This document shows, one piece after another, positions 41,507 through 51,091 of a DNA stretch of 64,000 nucleotides. Within the stretch, counting starts at the first letter, position 1. Each line of letters starts with the position of its first letter. The position numbers were made by a program, and so were the translations under genes. The DNA lies in contig NZ_LNUV01000006.1 of assembly GCF_001512285.1 (NCBI RefSeq), forward strand, positions 2,154,809 through 2,218,808, in the 5' to 3' direction. The stretch is from Arthrobacter sp. EpRS71 (GTDB lineage: Bacteria; Actinomycetota; Actinomycetes; Actinomycetales; Micrococcaceae). The notes under the pieces are model-generated. The model had not been told where the DNA came from and made no database searches. It saw nothing but the letters and a program-made list of their open reading frames with translations.

Positions 41507-42940
41507 ATGAACGCCCAGGATGCAGGCTCCGTGGAAGATCTCGCCGCCCGCCTGCGCCCGGGGTTCACGCTGGGTGTTGCGGCTGCCGCTTTCCAGATTG
41601 AGGGCTCGTTGACCGCTGATGGACGCGGGCCGTCGGGATGGGACGCGTTCGCCGAAAAGCCCGGAGCAATAGTCGACGGCGGCTCCCCCACCGTGGCGTG
41701 CGATCACTACAACCGCTCCGATGAAGACATCGCCCTGATGCAGGAGCTCGGCGTTGATTCCTATCGCTTCTCGCTCTCGTGGCCGCGCATCCAACCCGGA
41801 GGCAAGGGCGCAGTCAACCAGCGGGGGCTCGACTTTTATGATCGCCTGATCGACAAGCTGCTGGCCGCCGGCATCTCCCCCATGGCCACGCTGTACCACT
41901 GGGATACTCCGCTGGAGTTGGAGCATGCCGGGGGGTGGATGAACCGGGACACTGCCGAACGTTTTGCCGTCTACTGCGAAGCCGCCGCGGGGCGCTTCGG
42001 TGACCGGGTGGAGCACTGGGTCACCATGAACGAACCCGTATCAGTTACCGTGCAAGGATATGCGTTGGGAGTGCACGCCCCCGGCCGGCAACTGCTCTTC
42101 GACTCTCTGCCAGCGGCACATCATCAATTGCTGGGACACGGAATGGCCGTACGGGTCCTCCGGGACGCAGGCGTGAAAGGGCAGATCGGGATTTCCAACA
42201 TGCACTGCCCCGTCGAGCCCGCCAGCAACGGTCTGGGCGACCGTTTGATGACCCAGGCGCTGGACCTGATCCTTAATCGCATTTATGCGGACGCTATACT
42301 GCTCGGCCAATACCCCAAGCCACCCTTGCCCATGAAGCCGTGGTTCCGCTCACTGGGTACCATCCACGACGGCGATCTGGAACTCATCAGCCAACCGTTG
42401 GACTTTTATGGGCTCAACTACTACTACCCGGCAATGGTGGCAGCCGGCCCCGGACCGGCAGAGATCCCCACCGGAACCTCGCCTGAGATGACCAAGGTTC
42501 CCTTCCATCTGGCCGCCTACCAGGGGTATGAGACCACTGGATTCGGCTGGCCCGTTGCGCCGGAATATCTGGCGTTGCTGCTGCGCGAGATGAAGGACCG
42601 CTACGGCAAGGCACTTCCTCCCGTCTACATCACGGAAGGCGGCGCCAGCTTTCCCGAGCCTGCCCATGTTGATGGACCTGTCCAAGACACCAACCGCATC
42701 ACCTATCTGGCTGAACACCTGGGCCACGCCCTGACCGCAACGGGGCCCGGAGGCATCGCCGAGGGCGTGGACCTTCGCGGGTATTACGTCTGGACCTTAT
42801 TGGACAATTTCGAGTGGGCGGCAGGCTACTCGCAACGATTCGGGCTGATCCACGTGGATTTCGAGACCTTGGAACGCACTCCCAAGGATTCGTTCCACTG
42901 GTATCGGTCCCTCGTCCGGGCACGCCACCATCACTCATAG
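41507..42940 (+). CDS. Beta-glucosidase, glycoside hydrolase family 1
   Basis: A 477-residue GH1 enzyme. AAAAFQIEGSLTADGRGPSG and SYRFSLSWPRIQPGG open the barrel, TMNEP holds the acid/base Glu (about residue 177), and YITEGGASF holds the nucleophile Glu (about 375); the usual ITENG reads ITEGG here. LDNFEWAAGYSQRFGLIHVD is the aglycone/sugar-binding loop. No signal peptide, so it is cytoplasmic and would act on imported beta-glucosides. It sits alone on the plus strand between the S10 operon and a membrane-protein gene. Confidence 0.94.
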   Translation: MNAQDAGSVEDLAARLRPGFTLGVAAAAFQIEGSLTADGRGPSGWDAFAEKPGAIVDGGSPTVACDHYNRSDEDIALMQELGVDSYRFSLSWPRIQPGGKGAVNQRGLDFYDRLIDKLLAAGISPMATLYHWDTPLELEHAGGWMNRDTAERFAVYCEAAAGRFGDRVEHWVTMNEPVSVTVQGYALGVHAPGRQLLFDSLPAAHHQLLGHGMAVRVLRDAGVKGQIGISNMHCPVEPASNGLGDRLMTQALDLILNRIYADAILLGQYPKPPLPMKPWFRSLGTIHDGDLELISQPLDFYGLNYYYPAMVAAGPGPAEIPTGTSPEMTKVPFHLAAYQGYETTGFGWPVAPEYLALLLREMKDRYGKALPPVYITEGGASFPEPAHVDGPVQDTNRITYLAEHLGHALTATGPGGIAEGVDLRGYYVWTLLDNFEWAAGYSQRFGLIHVDFETLERTPKDSFHWYRSLVRARHHHS

Positions 42941-42977
42941 CCCGCGTGAGTTAAATCGCGCTGGCTGGGTGCGGAGC

Positions 42978-43103
42978 CTACTTGCTTCTGTTGGCGCGAC
43001 GAATCCGCTTGGCGCGTTCGATCTCGCCCTTGAAGTTCTTTCGACCCCACAGCACGCCGCCGCCGACAACAGCAATGACTGCCAGGAAAATCAGGAATTC
43101 CAT
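42978..43103 (-). CDS. 41-residue membrane microprotein
   Basis: A small unrecognised protein, MEFLIFLAVIAVVGGGVLWG then a strongly basic tail ending RAKRIRRANRSK. One membrane helix spans residues ~2-20, with the positive tail predicted to be cytoplasmic. GAGGAG lies 7 bases before the ATG at 43103, good support for translation; a longer in-frame start at 43184 overlaps the upstream gene. It lies 28 bases after the giant membrane protein gene and is probably co-transcribed with it. Confidence 0.65.
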   Translation of the reverse strand: MEFLIFLAVIAVVGGGVLWGRKNFKGEIERAKRIRRANRSK

Positions 43104-43131
43104 GGTGCGCTCCTCTTTGTAGACTGCAACA

Positions 43132-46100
43132 TTATCGGATTCCGTCACGGGTCCGCACTGGAGGGACACCGCTCGGATCACCACCCTGGCCCGGACCGCC
43201 GGTATTGCTGGGCGGCTTCCGGTTCAAACGCCATACCGCCAGCACGATCAGCCCCAAGGCAACGAGGGCAAGCATGGCAAAGGCGTAAGAACGCAGGGCC
43301 CACATAATGCTCAGCGCGACGGCAATGGCACCCCACCATACCAATACCCGCTCAGCAAGAAGCAGGCCTGCGGCCAGAAGCAAAACATGGGCCACGAGTA
43401 CGTAGAACTGCTGCGAGGACGTTCCGCTGAAGATGGTCCCCAGAGACATCAGGGAAAGCAACCCGCCTGTAACACACAGGCGTAGGAGGCCCGCCGCACG
43501 CTGCCCGTCACCGTAGCGCAGCCCTGCTATAACGGCCCCGGCCGCCACGTACCACTGCGCGGTCCAGAAGAGATCAGGACTGGCCCCGTCCACGAACAGC
43601 ACCGCCCGTTGAAGAGCTGCAACAGAGACAATCCCGGCAAGCTCAGCAGCCAGCCATTTGCCGCGCGGTACCTCAACCACCACCATGACCCCGGTGGCCA
43701 GCACCAGGACGAATCCCAGCATGGATGTTTGGTCTCGCCCCAATCCCACGGCTGCAGCTGTTGCAACCGCCAGGACCGCAGTGGCGGCCAGGGAATTCCG
43801 TCTCCAGTGGTTCCCCTTGATGGCAGCTCCGCCGAACATCTTCAGGGAATAGAGGAGCAGCGCGGTCCCGACTCCGCCAATGAGCCAAGGAGCGTAGTTG
43901 CTCCAGACGCCCGCGGGCAGCCCCTCCAGCAAACCGTCGACGGCGGGAACCGCTCCTACCAGCACTGCCGGGGCAGCCGCCGCGTAGAGACCCGGAAGCC
44001 GCTCAAAGTGCGAGGCAGCGAAGAGGACGCCGGCCAGGACCACCATGGAGAGCCCGGTCAGGGACGAGGAAGTACCCAAGGTGAAACCGCCACCCACCAG
44101 GGTGAACGCCAAGGCTGAGATGAACCAGAAGAGCCGCTCCGTGACGTTGGCAACCGACGTCTCTTCCACCGGCTTCGGCCGGAAAACGGCCCGGGCAGCC
44201 GTCACGGCAACTGCCAGGACGAGCAGGACAACAGGGACTTGGGATTTGTCCAGCAGCGGTTGATACAGCCAGGTTGATACAGGGAACACGAGTGCCGGCC
44301 CGGCGGCGATGACACCCGCCCCGATGGCAACGGTACCGAAGTACCGGGATGCTCGTGCCCCAAGGTTCCGCCAGGCAACAGCTGCTGACACCGTGACCAG
44401 AACCATCTCAAGCAACACCACCCAGCGGCCTCCGCCGTCGTAATCCCGCGCAAACAAGTAGGCGAACGGCAGCAAGAGTTGGGCAGCCAACGTGGCGTGG
44501 ACTGTGGCCTGCTGGAAGGCTACGTCTACGCCCCGCCTTTGCATAAGCAAAGTCAGCACGTGCTGCAACGCGAGCATCACTGCCACGCTGATGGATACCG
44601 CTGCCGCGGAATCCGTGACATCGGCCACTAACACCGCTACGAAGGCGCCCGTAAGCACCCGGACCGCCAGTAGGTAGCAACCGCGGATCAAGGGCTGGCG
44701 AATTGCGCCCACCATGAAGCCGCTATAGGCAGCAAAGATGCCCAGCAAAATTTCGACATCCCGGATGTTCCCCGCGCGAAGTGCCAGGAGAACGACAAAT
44801 ACAGCGGGAGCAAAGATCCAGCCAACGGGGTGGCGTCGGAGAATCGCGCTGGCCAAGACGGCGGCAAGGGCAGTAACTGCGGCGGCAAACCCAGGCTGCC
44901 AGCTGTCCCGATCGCTCAACCCGGACAACGCCGTGGCGACAGTAAGGGATGTGCTGGCGGCGGCCATGACGATAAGAACAGTGCCGGCATCAAGTACAGA
45001 AGCCCGGGGGAAACGGCGTCGACTAGCGGCAAGGAGTGGCAGGACCAACTGGAACGCAGCAGCCACAACCACTACCAGTCCAGTAGCGGGCATTTCACCG
45101 GCGAGGCGGATGCCCCAGCCATCCCGTGTCGCGTCGCCGTAGGCGGATGCCACCAACACCGTGCCGGCTGCCCTGGCCATCCACCAATAGCACTGCCTGT
45201 GGAACGACGGGGAGATCCTCAGGGCGGTGACCACCAGGTACGCAAGCAATGCCAGGAGGACGCCGTTTCCCAACGACCAGGACACGAAAGCTGCCGCCAC
45301 GCCGCCAGTGATGACTGCAGTGGTGGGCACGATGGCTTCAGCCACCGTGAGGCGCCACGCACTCCCGGTACCTGCGTCCGGACGAGCGGGCGGAAACATG
45401 AGAAAGCCCGAGGCCAAGCTTGCCGTCAGGACAAGGAGTACAGCTGCGGCAACAACCGGGTGCCCTGCAGTGACGTCAAATACCGGCAGAACAAGAAGGC
45501 CTGCCACTGCGGCGGCACCGAAGCCAGCCACCGTAGCCTGCGGGGCCAAAAGCCGGACTCCCCCACGAGCCAAGCCGGCGCTTAGAAGTTGCTGCGCAGC
45601 TGTTGCGGCCACGAAACCCGCCAGAGCGTAAGAAGTCTTGTCCGGATTCCCTGTCAACGCGCCAGCCACACCCATGGGCACGGCCAGGGTGAGGGCCACC
45701 CGGCCAGCCAGAATCAAATACTGGCGGAACGCGTTGGGCGTAAGGAAAGCTCGCAGGAACCAGTAGAGCGCGGCTGCTGCCAGAAGTACCGAGACGGGCC
45801 ATGCACTCAACAGTCCACCCAGCGCACCAGCCACCCCCAGCACAGCGGCCGGCGCAAACTCCGTTCCGCGGCCCAGTTTCCACCCGATCACCATGGCAGT
45901 CAGCATGGTCAAGGCGAGTGGAACATAGTTGGGAAGATCGAACGGCCTGAACTCAAGTACCACCGTGAGGATAGTGGAGATGATCAGCTGCAACGCCAAA
46001 CAGGACACGGCGTCATTCCACCAGAAGCGCGGCAGAAGCTTCCTGCCACCGAAGGCAACCCCCAGGGATTGGACTCCAAGGCAGATTACTGCGGCCAACA

Positions 46101-47331
46101 ACACCGTACTCACATTCGCCGTGACGTCCCACACCACTCCCAGCAAAGCGAGCGTCAGCGCAGCCCGCGCTGCATAGAGATGCTGCACCCTGTACCGGGC
46201 CTGCGGCACAAAGAACATCACGGCGAAATAGACGCCGCACATCAGCATGACCAAGGCGTACTCTCCTTTGGACAAAAGGTGCGGCGTGAAGGTTACGGCA
46301 ACGGCCACAACGGGTACCAAGGCGGGATGCAGCACCATGAGGGGACGGACGTACAGCGGAGGAAGCCACTTGGGCCGCAGCAAGGAGATGACCGTCAAAA
46401 GAACCGCCACCCCGATGAGGGCCGTGAAGTACCAGACCAGGGCGCCCCCCAGAACGGACACTCCGGACCACGCAGTTGAGACGACGAAACTGAGGGACAG
46501 GAAGGCCAGGACTTTGTTATCCAACCGCACAGCGGTGTAAGCGTAAACGGCTGTACCCAGCAACGAGGTGACCAACCACGCCGCGGGGCCGTTGTGGAGC
46601 ACAAAGTTGTACATGGCCAGCCCTGTGACCGGAACGAGCGCCAGCCCGGTTCCGACGAAGGCAATGGCAGCCGGTCGGAGGCGGGGAACGCGCGAGTGGA
46701 TCACCATGCCCGCGACGTAGAACAGTGCAGTAATGAACCAGATGCCCACAAAACGGAAGAGAGCCGGAAGGCTCGTGCCCACGAACAACGCACCGGCGGC
46801 AACCAACAGGAGACTGGCAACGTAGAGGGTGACGTTGATGTTCTGCTGGTCGCGCTTCTCCTTGCGCGCAGCGGCAGCCTCAGGGGTTTCGCGCACCACC
46901 GGCGGCTGTGGCACCCGGAAGGCAGCCGGCTGCTGCGCCGCAGGCTGCTGCGCGGCTGGCCGGGCCACGGGTTGCGCAGGCGGCTGGAAAGCCTGCGTCC
47001 GGGGCTGCACCGGGTTGTAAACAGTCGGCGGCGGCGTCATGGGCGGCGCCGGAGGCTGCACGGGCGACTGAATGTACGACTGGTTCGGCGGTGGACTCAC
47101 AGGAGCAGGAGTGACCGTCCGGGCAGCTGCCTGGTCACTGTTGTGCCCCTTGGCCTCAGCGTCCCGCCACCCAGCCAGGTGGCCGGCGAGAAAACCCGCT
47201 TGGTAGGAGGCAGCTTGCTCCTGCACAGAAGAAGGGTGGTGGGCAGTCCTGCGTCGCCCCTTCGCTAACCCGACTGCAAAGCCAACCCCGCCAGCGATGA
47301 CGAGGAGCAGCAGTATGAGGAAGGCAGTCAT
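43132..47331 (-). CDS. Giant polytopic membrane protein, 1399 residues
   Basis: Not recognised as a known function. Residues 2-22 are a membrane helix followed by KGRRR; about 30-70 is soluble; about 75-150 is a Pro/Gln/Ala-rich linker with a repeated PAAQQ unit; a charged helix EAAAARKEKRDQQN follows. From about 165 to 1375 the protein is almost wholly hydrophobic, probably 35-40 helices, with recurring Gly/Ala/Val-rich segments. There is no visible ATPase, protease or sugar-transferase motif. AAGGAG precedes the ATG. It resembles the loose group of very large predicted membrane proteins (DUF2157/DUF2339-like) only in general character. Downstream is a 41-residue membrane microprotein. Confidence 0.85.
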   Translation of the reverse strand: MTAFLILLLLVIAGGVGFAVGLAKGRRRTAHHPSSVQEQAASYQAGFLAGHLAGWRDAEAKGHNSDQAAARTVTPAPVSPPPNQSYIQSPVQPPAPPMTPPPTVYNPVQPRTQAFQPPAQPVARPAAQQPAAQQPAAFRVPQPPVVRETPEAAAARKEKRDQQNINVTLYVASLLLVAAGALFVGTSLPALFRFVGIWFITALFYVAGMVIHSRVPRLRPAAIAFVGTGLALVPVTGLAMYNFVLHNGPAAWLVTSLLGTAVYAYTAVRLDNKVLAFLSLSFVVSTAWSGVSVLGGALVWYFTALIGVAVLLTVISLLRPKWLPPLYVRPLMVLHPALVPVVAVAVTFTPHLLSKGEYALVMLMCGVYFAVMFFVPQARYRVQHLYAARAALTLALLGVVWDVTANVSTVLLAAVICLGVQSLGVAFGGRKLLPRFWWNDAVSCLALQLIISTILTVVLEFRPFDLPNYVPLALTMLTAMVIGWKLGRGTEFAPAAVLGVAGALGGLLSAWPVSVLLAAAALYWFLRAFLTPNAFRQYLILAGRVALTLAVPMGVAGALTGNPDKTSYALAGFVAATAAQQLLSAGLARGGVRLLAPQATVAGFGAAAVAGLLVLPVFDVTAGHPVVAAAVLLVLTASLASGFLMFPPARPDAGTGSAWRLTVAEAIVPTTAVITGGVAAAFVSWSLGNGVLLALLAYLVVTALRISPSFHRQCYWWMARAAGTVLVASAYGDATRDGWGIRLAGEMPATGLVVVVAAAFQLVLPLLAASRRRFPRASVLDAGTVLIVMAAASTSLTVATALSGLSDRDSWQPGFAAAVTALAAVLASAILRRHPVGWIFAPAVFVVLLALRAGNIRDVEILLGIFAAYSGFMVGAIRQPLIRGCYLLAVRVLTGAFVAVLVADVTDSAAAVSISVAVMLALQHVLTLLMQRRGVDVAFQQATVHATLAAQLLLPFAYLFARDYDGGGRWVVLLEMVLVTVSAAVAWRNLGARASRYFGTVAIGAGVIAAGPALVFPVSTWLYQPLLDKSQVPVVLLVLAVAVTAARAVFRPKPVEETSVANVTERLFWFISALAFTLVGGGFTLGTSSSLTGLSMVVLAGVLFAASHFERLPGLYAAAAPAVLVGAVPAVDGLLEGLPAGVWSNYAPWLIGGVGTALLLYSLKMFGGAAIKGNHWRRNSLAATAVLAVATAAAVGLGRDQTSMLGFVLVLATGVMVVVEVPRGKWLAAELAGIVSVAALQRAVLFVDGASPDLFWTAQWYVAAGAVIAGLRYGDGQRAAGLLRLCVTGGLLSLMSLGTIFSGTSSQQFYVLVAHVLLLAAGLLLAERVLVWWGAIAVALSIMWALRSYAFAMLALVALGLIVLAVWRLNRKPPSNTGGPGQGGDPSGVPPVRTRDGIR

Positions 47332-47402
47332 GGAAGCTCCTTGGTTTCGCCGGACGCAGTAAGTGCACGGCCTTTATCCATTCGATAGAATAATCGTAGC
47401 AA

Positions 47403-47436
47403 AAAGAACCCCACCGCCGTAGCGGTGGGGTTCTTT
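47403..47436 (-). terminator. tuf terminator
   Basis: A perfect 15-bp stem, AAAGAACCCCACCGC against GCGGTGGGGTTCTTT, with a 4-base loop and flanking A/T runs, 50 bases past the tuf stop. Confidence 0.92.
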
Positions 47437-47485
47437 ATAGCTAACTACCGGCTGGGCCGGAGTGTCACCGATCTACAAGTAGAGA

Positions 47486-48676
47486 CTACTTGATGATGCT
47501 GGTCACACGTCCCGAACCAACGGTGCGGCCGCCTTCGCGGATAGCGAAGCCGAGGCCCTCTTCCATAGCGATCGGCTGGATGAGCGCAACGGTCATCTCA
47601 GTGTTGTCGCCAGGCATAACCATTTCCGTGCCTTCCGGCAGGGTGATAACGCCGGTTACGTCCGTGGTACGGAAGTAGAACTGCGGGCGGTAGTTGGAGT
47701 AGAACGGGTTGTGACGTCCGCCTTCGTCCTTGGAAAGGATGTAGACGTTAGCCTCGAAGTCGGTGTGCGGGGTGATGGAACCCGGCTTGACGACAACCTG
47801 GCCACGCTCGACATCGTCGCGCTTCAGACCGCGGAGCAGGAGGCCACAGTTCTCGCCGGCCCATGCTTCGTCGAGCTGCTTGTGGAACATCTCGATACCG
47901 GTGACCGTGGTCTTCTGGATCGGGCGGATGCCAACGATCTCGACCTCGGAGTTGATGGCGAGGGTTCCACGCTCGGCGCGGCCCGTAACAACGGTGCCAC
48001 GACCGGTGATCGTGAAGACGTCTTCGATCGGCATCAGGAACGGCTTGTCGCGGTCACGTACGGGGTCCGGAACGGACTCGTCGACTGCTGCCATCAGGTC
48101 CTGGACGGACTTGACCCAAACCGGGTCGCCTTCCAGAGCCTTGAGACCGGAAACGCGAACAACCGGAGCCTCATCGCCATCGAAGCCCTGCGAGCTCAGG
48201 AGCTCACGAACTTCCATTTCGACGAGGTCGAGGAGTTCTTCGTCATCAACCATGTCGGACTTGTTCAGTGCGACCAGCAGGTAGGGAACACCAACCTGGC
48301 GGGCGAGCAGAACGTGCTCACGGGTCTGAGCCATCGGACCATCGGTTGCGGCAACCACGAGGATTGCGCCGTCCATCTGGGCAGCACCGGTGATCATGTT
48401 CTTGATGTAGTCAGCGTGACCCGGGGCGTCTACGTGTGCGTAGTGGCGCTTCTCGGTCTGGTACTCCACGTGGGAGATGTTGATGGTAATACCGCGCTGG
48501 CGCTCTTCCGGAGCAGAGTCGATCGACGCGAAGTCGCGCTGCTCGTTGAGATCCGGGTACTGGTCGTACAGCACCTTGGAAATGGCGGCAGTCAGCGTCG
48601 TCTTACCGTGGTCAACGTGACCAATGGTGCCGATGTTGACGTGCGGCTTAGTCCGCTCGAACTTTGCCTTTGCCAC
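47486..48676 (-). CDS. tuf: Elongation factor Tu
   Basis: A 396-residue GTPase that brings aminoacyl-tRNA to the ribosome. P-loop GTIGHVDHGKTTLTAAISK, switch II VDAPGHADYIKNM and NKSDMVDDEELLDLVEMEVR are intact, as are the tRNA-binding C-terminal domains. It lies 231 bases after fusA. A TAGACT hexamer at about 48748-48753 on the minus strand may be a -10 for a tuf-specific promoter. Only one tuf copy is seen in the window. Confidence 0.98.
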   Translation of the reverse strand: MAKAKFERTKPHVNIGTIGHVDHGKTTLTAAISKVLYDQYPDLNEQRDFASIDSAPEERQRGITINISHVEYQTEKRHYAHVDAPGHADYIKNMITGAAQMDGAILVVAATDGPMAQTREHVLLARQVGVPYLLVALNKSDMVDDEELLDLVEMEVRELLSSQGFDGDEAPVVRVSGLKALEGDPVWVKSVQDLMAAVDESVPDPVRDRDKPFLMPIEDVFTITGRGTVVTGRAERGTLAINSEVEIVGIRPIQKTTVTGIEMFHKQLDEAWAGENCGLLLRGLKRDDVERGQVVVKPGSITPHTDFEANVYILSKDEGGRHNPFYSNYRPQFYFRTTDVTGVITLPEGTEMVMPGDNTEMTVALIQPIAMEEGLGFAIREGGRTVGSGRVTSIIK

Positions 48677-48907
48677 AGGTTCCTCCTAGAACGATTTCAA
48701 GTGAAGTGCTCCTCGGCCGCGCTTTTCGCGGCAGAAACTTTAGCAAGTCTACTTGGGGGCTTGGTTTTGGTGAAATTGCAGATTCAGGAACCAATGGTAG
48801 TTCCTCGAGCCTGTTTGCGCAGGGGCCGGGCTGCAGCTCTCGCCGCAGCCCCGCCTCAAGCGCTCAGATGCCTTCCCGATACCGGAATTGCATCCGTTAC
48901 CGGGAGA
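48677..48907 (-). other. fusA-tuf spacer
   Basis: A 231-base spacer with a GGGCTGC/GCAGCCC hairpin (48828-48851) downstream of fusA, without a U-tract, then the TAGACT hexamer and a CCGCG/CGCGG hairpin in the tuf leader. It probably holds an additional tuf promoter, as expected for a more abundant product. Confidence 0.45.
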
Positions 48908-51022
48908 TTACTCGCCGCGGGTTTTCTGGATGATCTCGTCGGCTACTGCCTTGGGGACCTCCGCGTAGCTGTTGAACGTCATGGAGTACACAGCGCGACC
49001 CTGGGTCTTGGACCGGAGGTCACCGATGTAGCCGAACATGCCGGACAGCGGAACGTGTGCACGGATAACCTTCACACCTGCTGCGTCTTCCATGGACTGC
49101 ATCTGGCCACGACGGGCGTTCAGGTCACCGATAACATCACCCATGTATTCCTCAGGTGTGCGGACCTCAACATCCATCAGCGGTTCAAGCAGAACAGGGC
49201 TCGCCTTGCGTGCAGCTTCCTTGAAAGCCATACGTCCGGCGATCTTGAACGCCATTTCCGAGGAGTCAACATCGTGGGACGCGCCATCGATCAGCGTGGC
49301 CTTGATGCCGACAACCGGGTAACCGGCCAGGACGCCGTCGTTCAGTGCATCCTGGATACCAGCGTCAACGGACGGGATGTATTCGCGCGGAACACGGCCA
49401 CCAGTGACCTTGTTTTCGAACGCGTACAGCTCGCCGGAAGCGGTGTCCATGGGCTCGATCGCAATCTGGATCTTTGCGAACTGACCCGAACCACCGGTCT
49501 GCTTCTTGTGCGTGTAGTCAAGGCGCTCGACGGCGCGCTTGATGGTTTCGCGGTAAGCAACCTGCGGCTTGCCAACGTTTGCCTCGACCTTGAATTCGCG
49601 GCGCATGCGGTCCACCAGGATGTCCAGGTGGAGCTCGCCCATGCCGGCGATGATGGTCTGGCCCGTGTCTTCGTTGAGGGAGACCTGGAAGGTCGGGTCC
49701 TCAGCGGAGAGCTTCTGGATGGCCGTGGAGAGCTTCTCCTGGTCACCCTTGGTGTTGGGCTCGATCGCAACAGAGATCACGGGCTCCGGGAAGCTCATGG
49801 ACTCGAGGACGATCTGGTTGTTGGCATCACACAGGGTGTCGCCCGTGGTGGTGTCCTTCAGACCGATGGCTGCGTAGATGTGGCCGGCGGTAGCGCCCTC
49901 GACAGGCATTTCCTTGTTGGCGTGCATCTGGAACAGCTTGCCGATGCGTTCCTTCTTGCCCTTGGTGGAGTTGACCACCTGGGCGCCTGCCTCAACGTGA
50001 CCGGAGTACACGCGGACGAAGGTCAGCTGACCGAAGAACGGGTGCGCAGCAATCTTGAAGGCGAGGGCCGAGAACGGCTCGTCTGCAGACGGCTTGCGGG
50101 TGAGTTCCTTCTCTTCGTCGCGGGGATCGTGACCGATCATCGGCGGGACGTCGAGCGGGTTCGGCAGGTAGTCAACAACAGCGTCAAGCATCGGCTGGAC
50201 ACCGCGGTTCTTGAAGGCAGAACCACAGAAGACCGGGTAGAGCTCAGAGTTGATGGTCATCTTGCGGATGCCGGCTTTGATCTCTTCGAGGGTGAGTTCT
50301 TCACCTTCGAGGTACTTCTCCATGAGCTCTTCGGAAGCCTCGGCCACAGTCTCAACGAGCTGTGCACGGTACTCTTCGGCCTTGGCCTGGAGGTCCGCCG
50401 GGATTTCCTGCACTTCGTAGGAAGCGCCCATGGTGACGTCACCCTTTGCGTCGCCAGGCCAAACCAGGGCGCGCATTTCGAGGAGGTCAACAACACCGAT
50501 GAAGTCGTTCTCAGCGCCGATGGGGAGCTGCATAACCAACGGCTTGGCACCAAGGCGGGAGATGATGGTGTCTACGGTGAAGTAGAAGTCAGCACCCAGC
50601 TTGTCCATCTTGTTGACGAAGCAGATACGCGGAACGTTGTACTTGTCAGCCTGGCGCCAAACAGTCTCGGACTGCGGCTCCACGCCTTCCTTGCCGTCGA
50701 ACACTGCAACGGCACCGTCGAGGACGCGCAAGGAGCGCTCAACCTCAACCGTGAAGTCAACGTGGCCCGGGGTGTCAATGATGTTGATCTGGTTCTTGTC
50801 CCAGAAGCAAGTCACGGCGGCAGACGTGATGGTGATGCCGCGTTCCTTTTCCTGTTCCATCCAGTCAGTCGTCGAAGCGCCGTCGTGCGTCTCGCCGATC
50901 TTGTGGTTCACACCCGTGTAGAACAGGATGCGCTCGGTAGTGGTGGTCTTGCCGGCATCGATGTGGGCCATGATGCCGATGTTGCGGACCTTATTAAGGT
51001 CGGTAAGCACGTCCTGTGCCAC
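48908..51022 (-). CDS. fusA: Elongation factor G
   Basis: A 704-residue translocase. The start is GTG with GGGAG upstream. Motifs: NIGIMAHIDAGKTTTTERIL, switch region GITITSAAVTCFW, DTPGHVDFTVEVERSLRVLD and NKMDKLGADF. Domains II-V follow at normal length. It lies after rpsG in the rpsL-rpsG-fusA-tuf order; a perfect hairpin occupies the rpsG-fusA spacer. Confidence 0.98.
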   Translation of the reverse strand: MAQDVLTDLNKVRNIGIMAHIDAGKTTTTERILFYTGVNHKIGETHDGASTTDWMEQEKERGITITSAAVTCFWDKNQINIIDTPGHVDFTVEVERSLRVLDGAVAVFDGKEGVEPQSETVWRQADKYNVPRICFVNKMDKLGADFYFTVDTIISRLGAKPLVMQLPIGAENDFIGVVDLLEMRALVWPGDAKGDVTMGASYEVQEIPADLQAKAEEYRAQLVETVAEASEELMEKYLEGEELTLEEIKAGIRKMTINSELYPVFCGSAFKNRGVQPMLDAVVDYLPNPLDVPPMIGHDPRDEEKELTRKPSADEPFSALAFKIAAHPFFGQLTFVRVYSGHVEAGAQVVNSTKGKKERIGKLFQMHANKEMPVEGATAGHIYAAIGLKDTTTGDTLCDANNQIVLESMSFPEPVISVAIEPNTKGDQEKLSTAIQKLSAEDPTFQVSLNEDTGQTIIAGMGELHLDILVDRMRREFKVEANVGKPQVAYRETIKRAVERLDYTHKKQTGGSGQFAKIQIAIEPMDTASGELYAFENKVTGGRVPREYIPSVDAGIQDALNDGVLAGYPVVGIKATLIDGASHDVDSSEMAFKIAGRMAFKEAARKASPVLLEPLMDVEVRTPEEYMGDVIGDLNARRGQMQSMEDAAGVKVIRAHVPLSGMFGYIGDLRSKTQGRAVYSMTFNSYAEVPKAVADEIIQKTRGE

Positions 51023-51052
51023 GGGGTCTCCCTTTCGGATGGACTACACGTT

Positions 51053-51079
51053 CGCCGCCGGCTCAGTGAGCCGGCGGCG
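51053..51079 (-). promoter_or_regulatory. Perfect hairpin in rpsG-fusA spacer
   Basis: CGCCGCCGGCTC pairs exactly with GAGCCGGCGGCG around a 3-base loop, 12 bases past the rpsG stop. No U-tract follows on the minus strand, so an mRNA-stabilising or processing element is more likely than a terminator. Confidence 0.55.
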
Positions 51080-51091
51080 TCCGGAAAGTTT

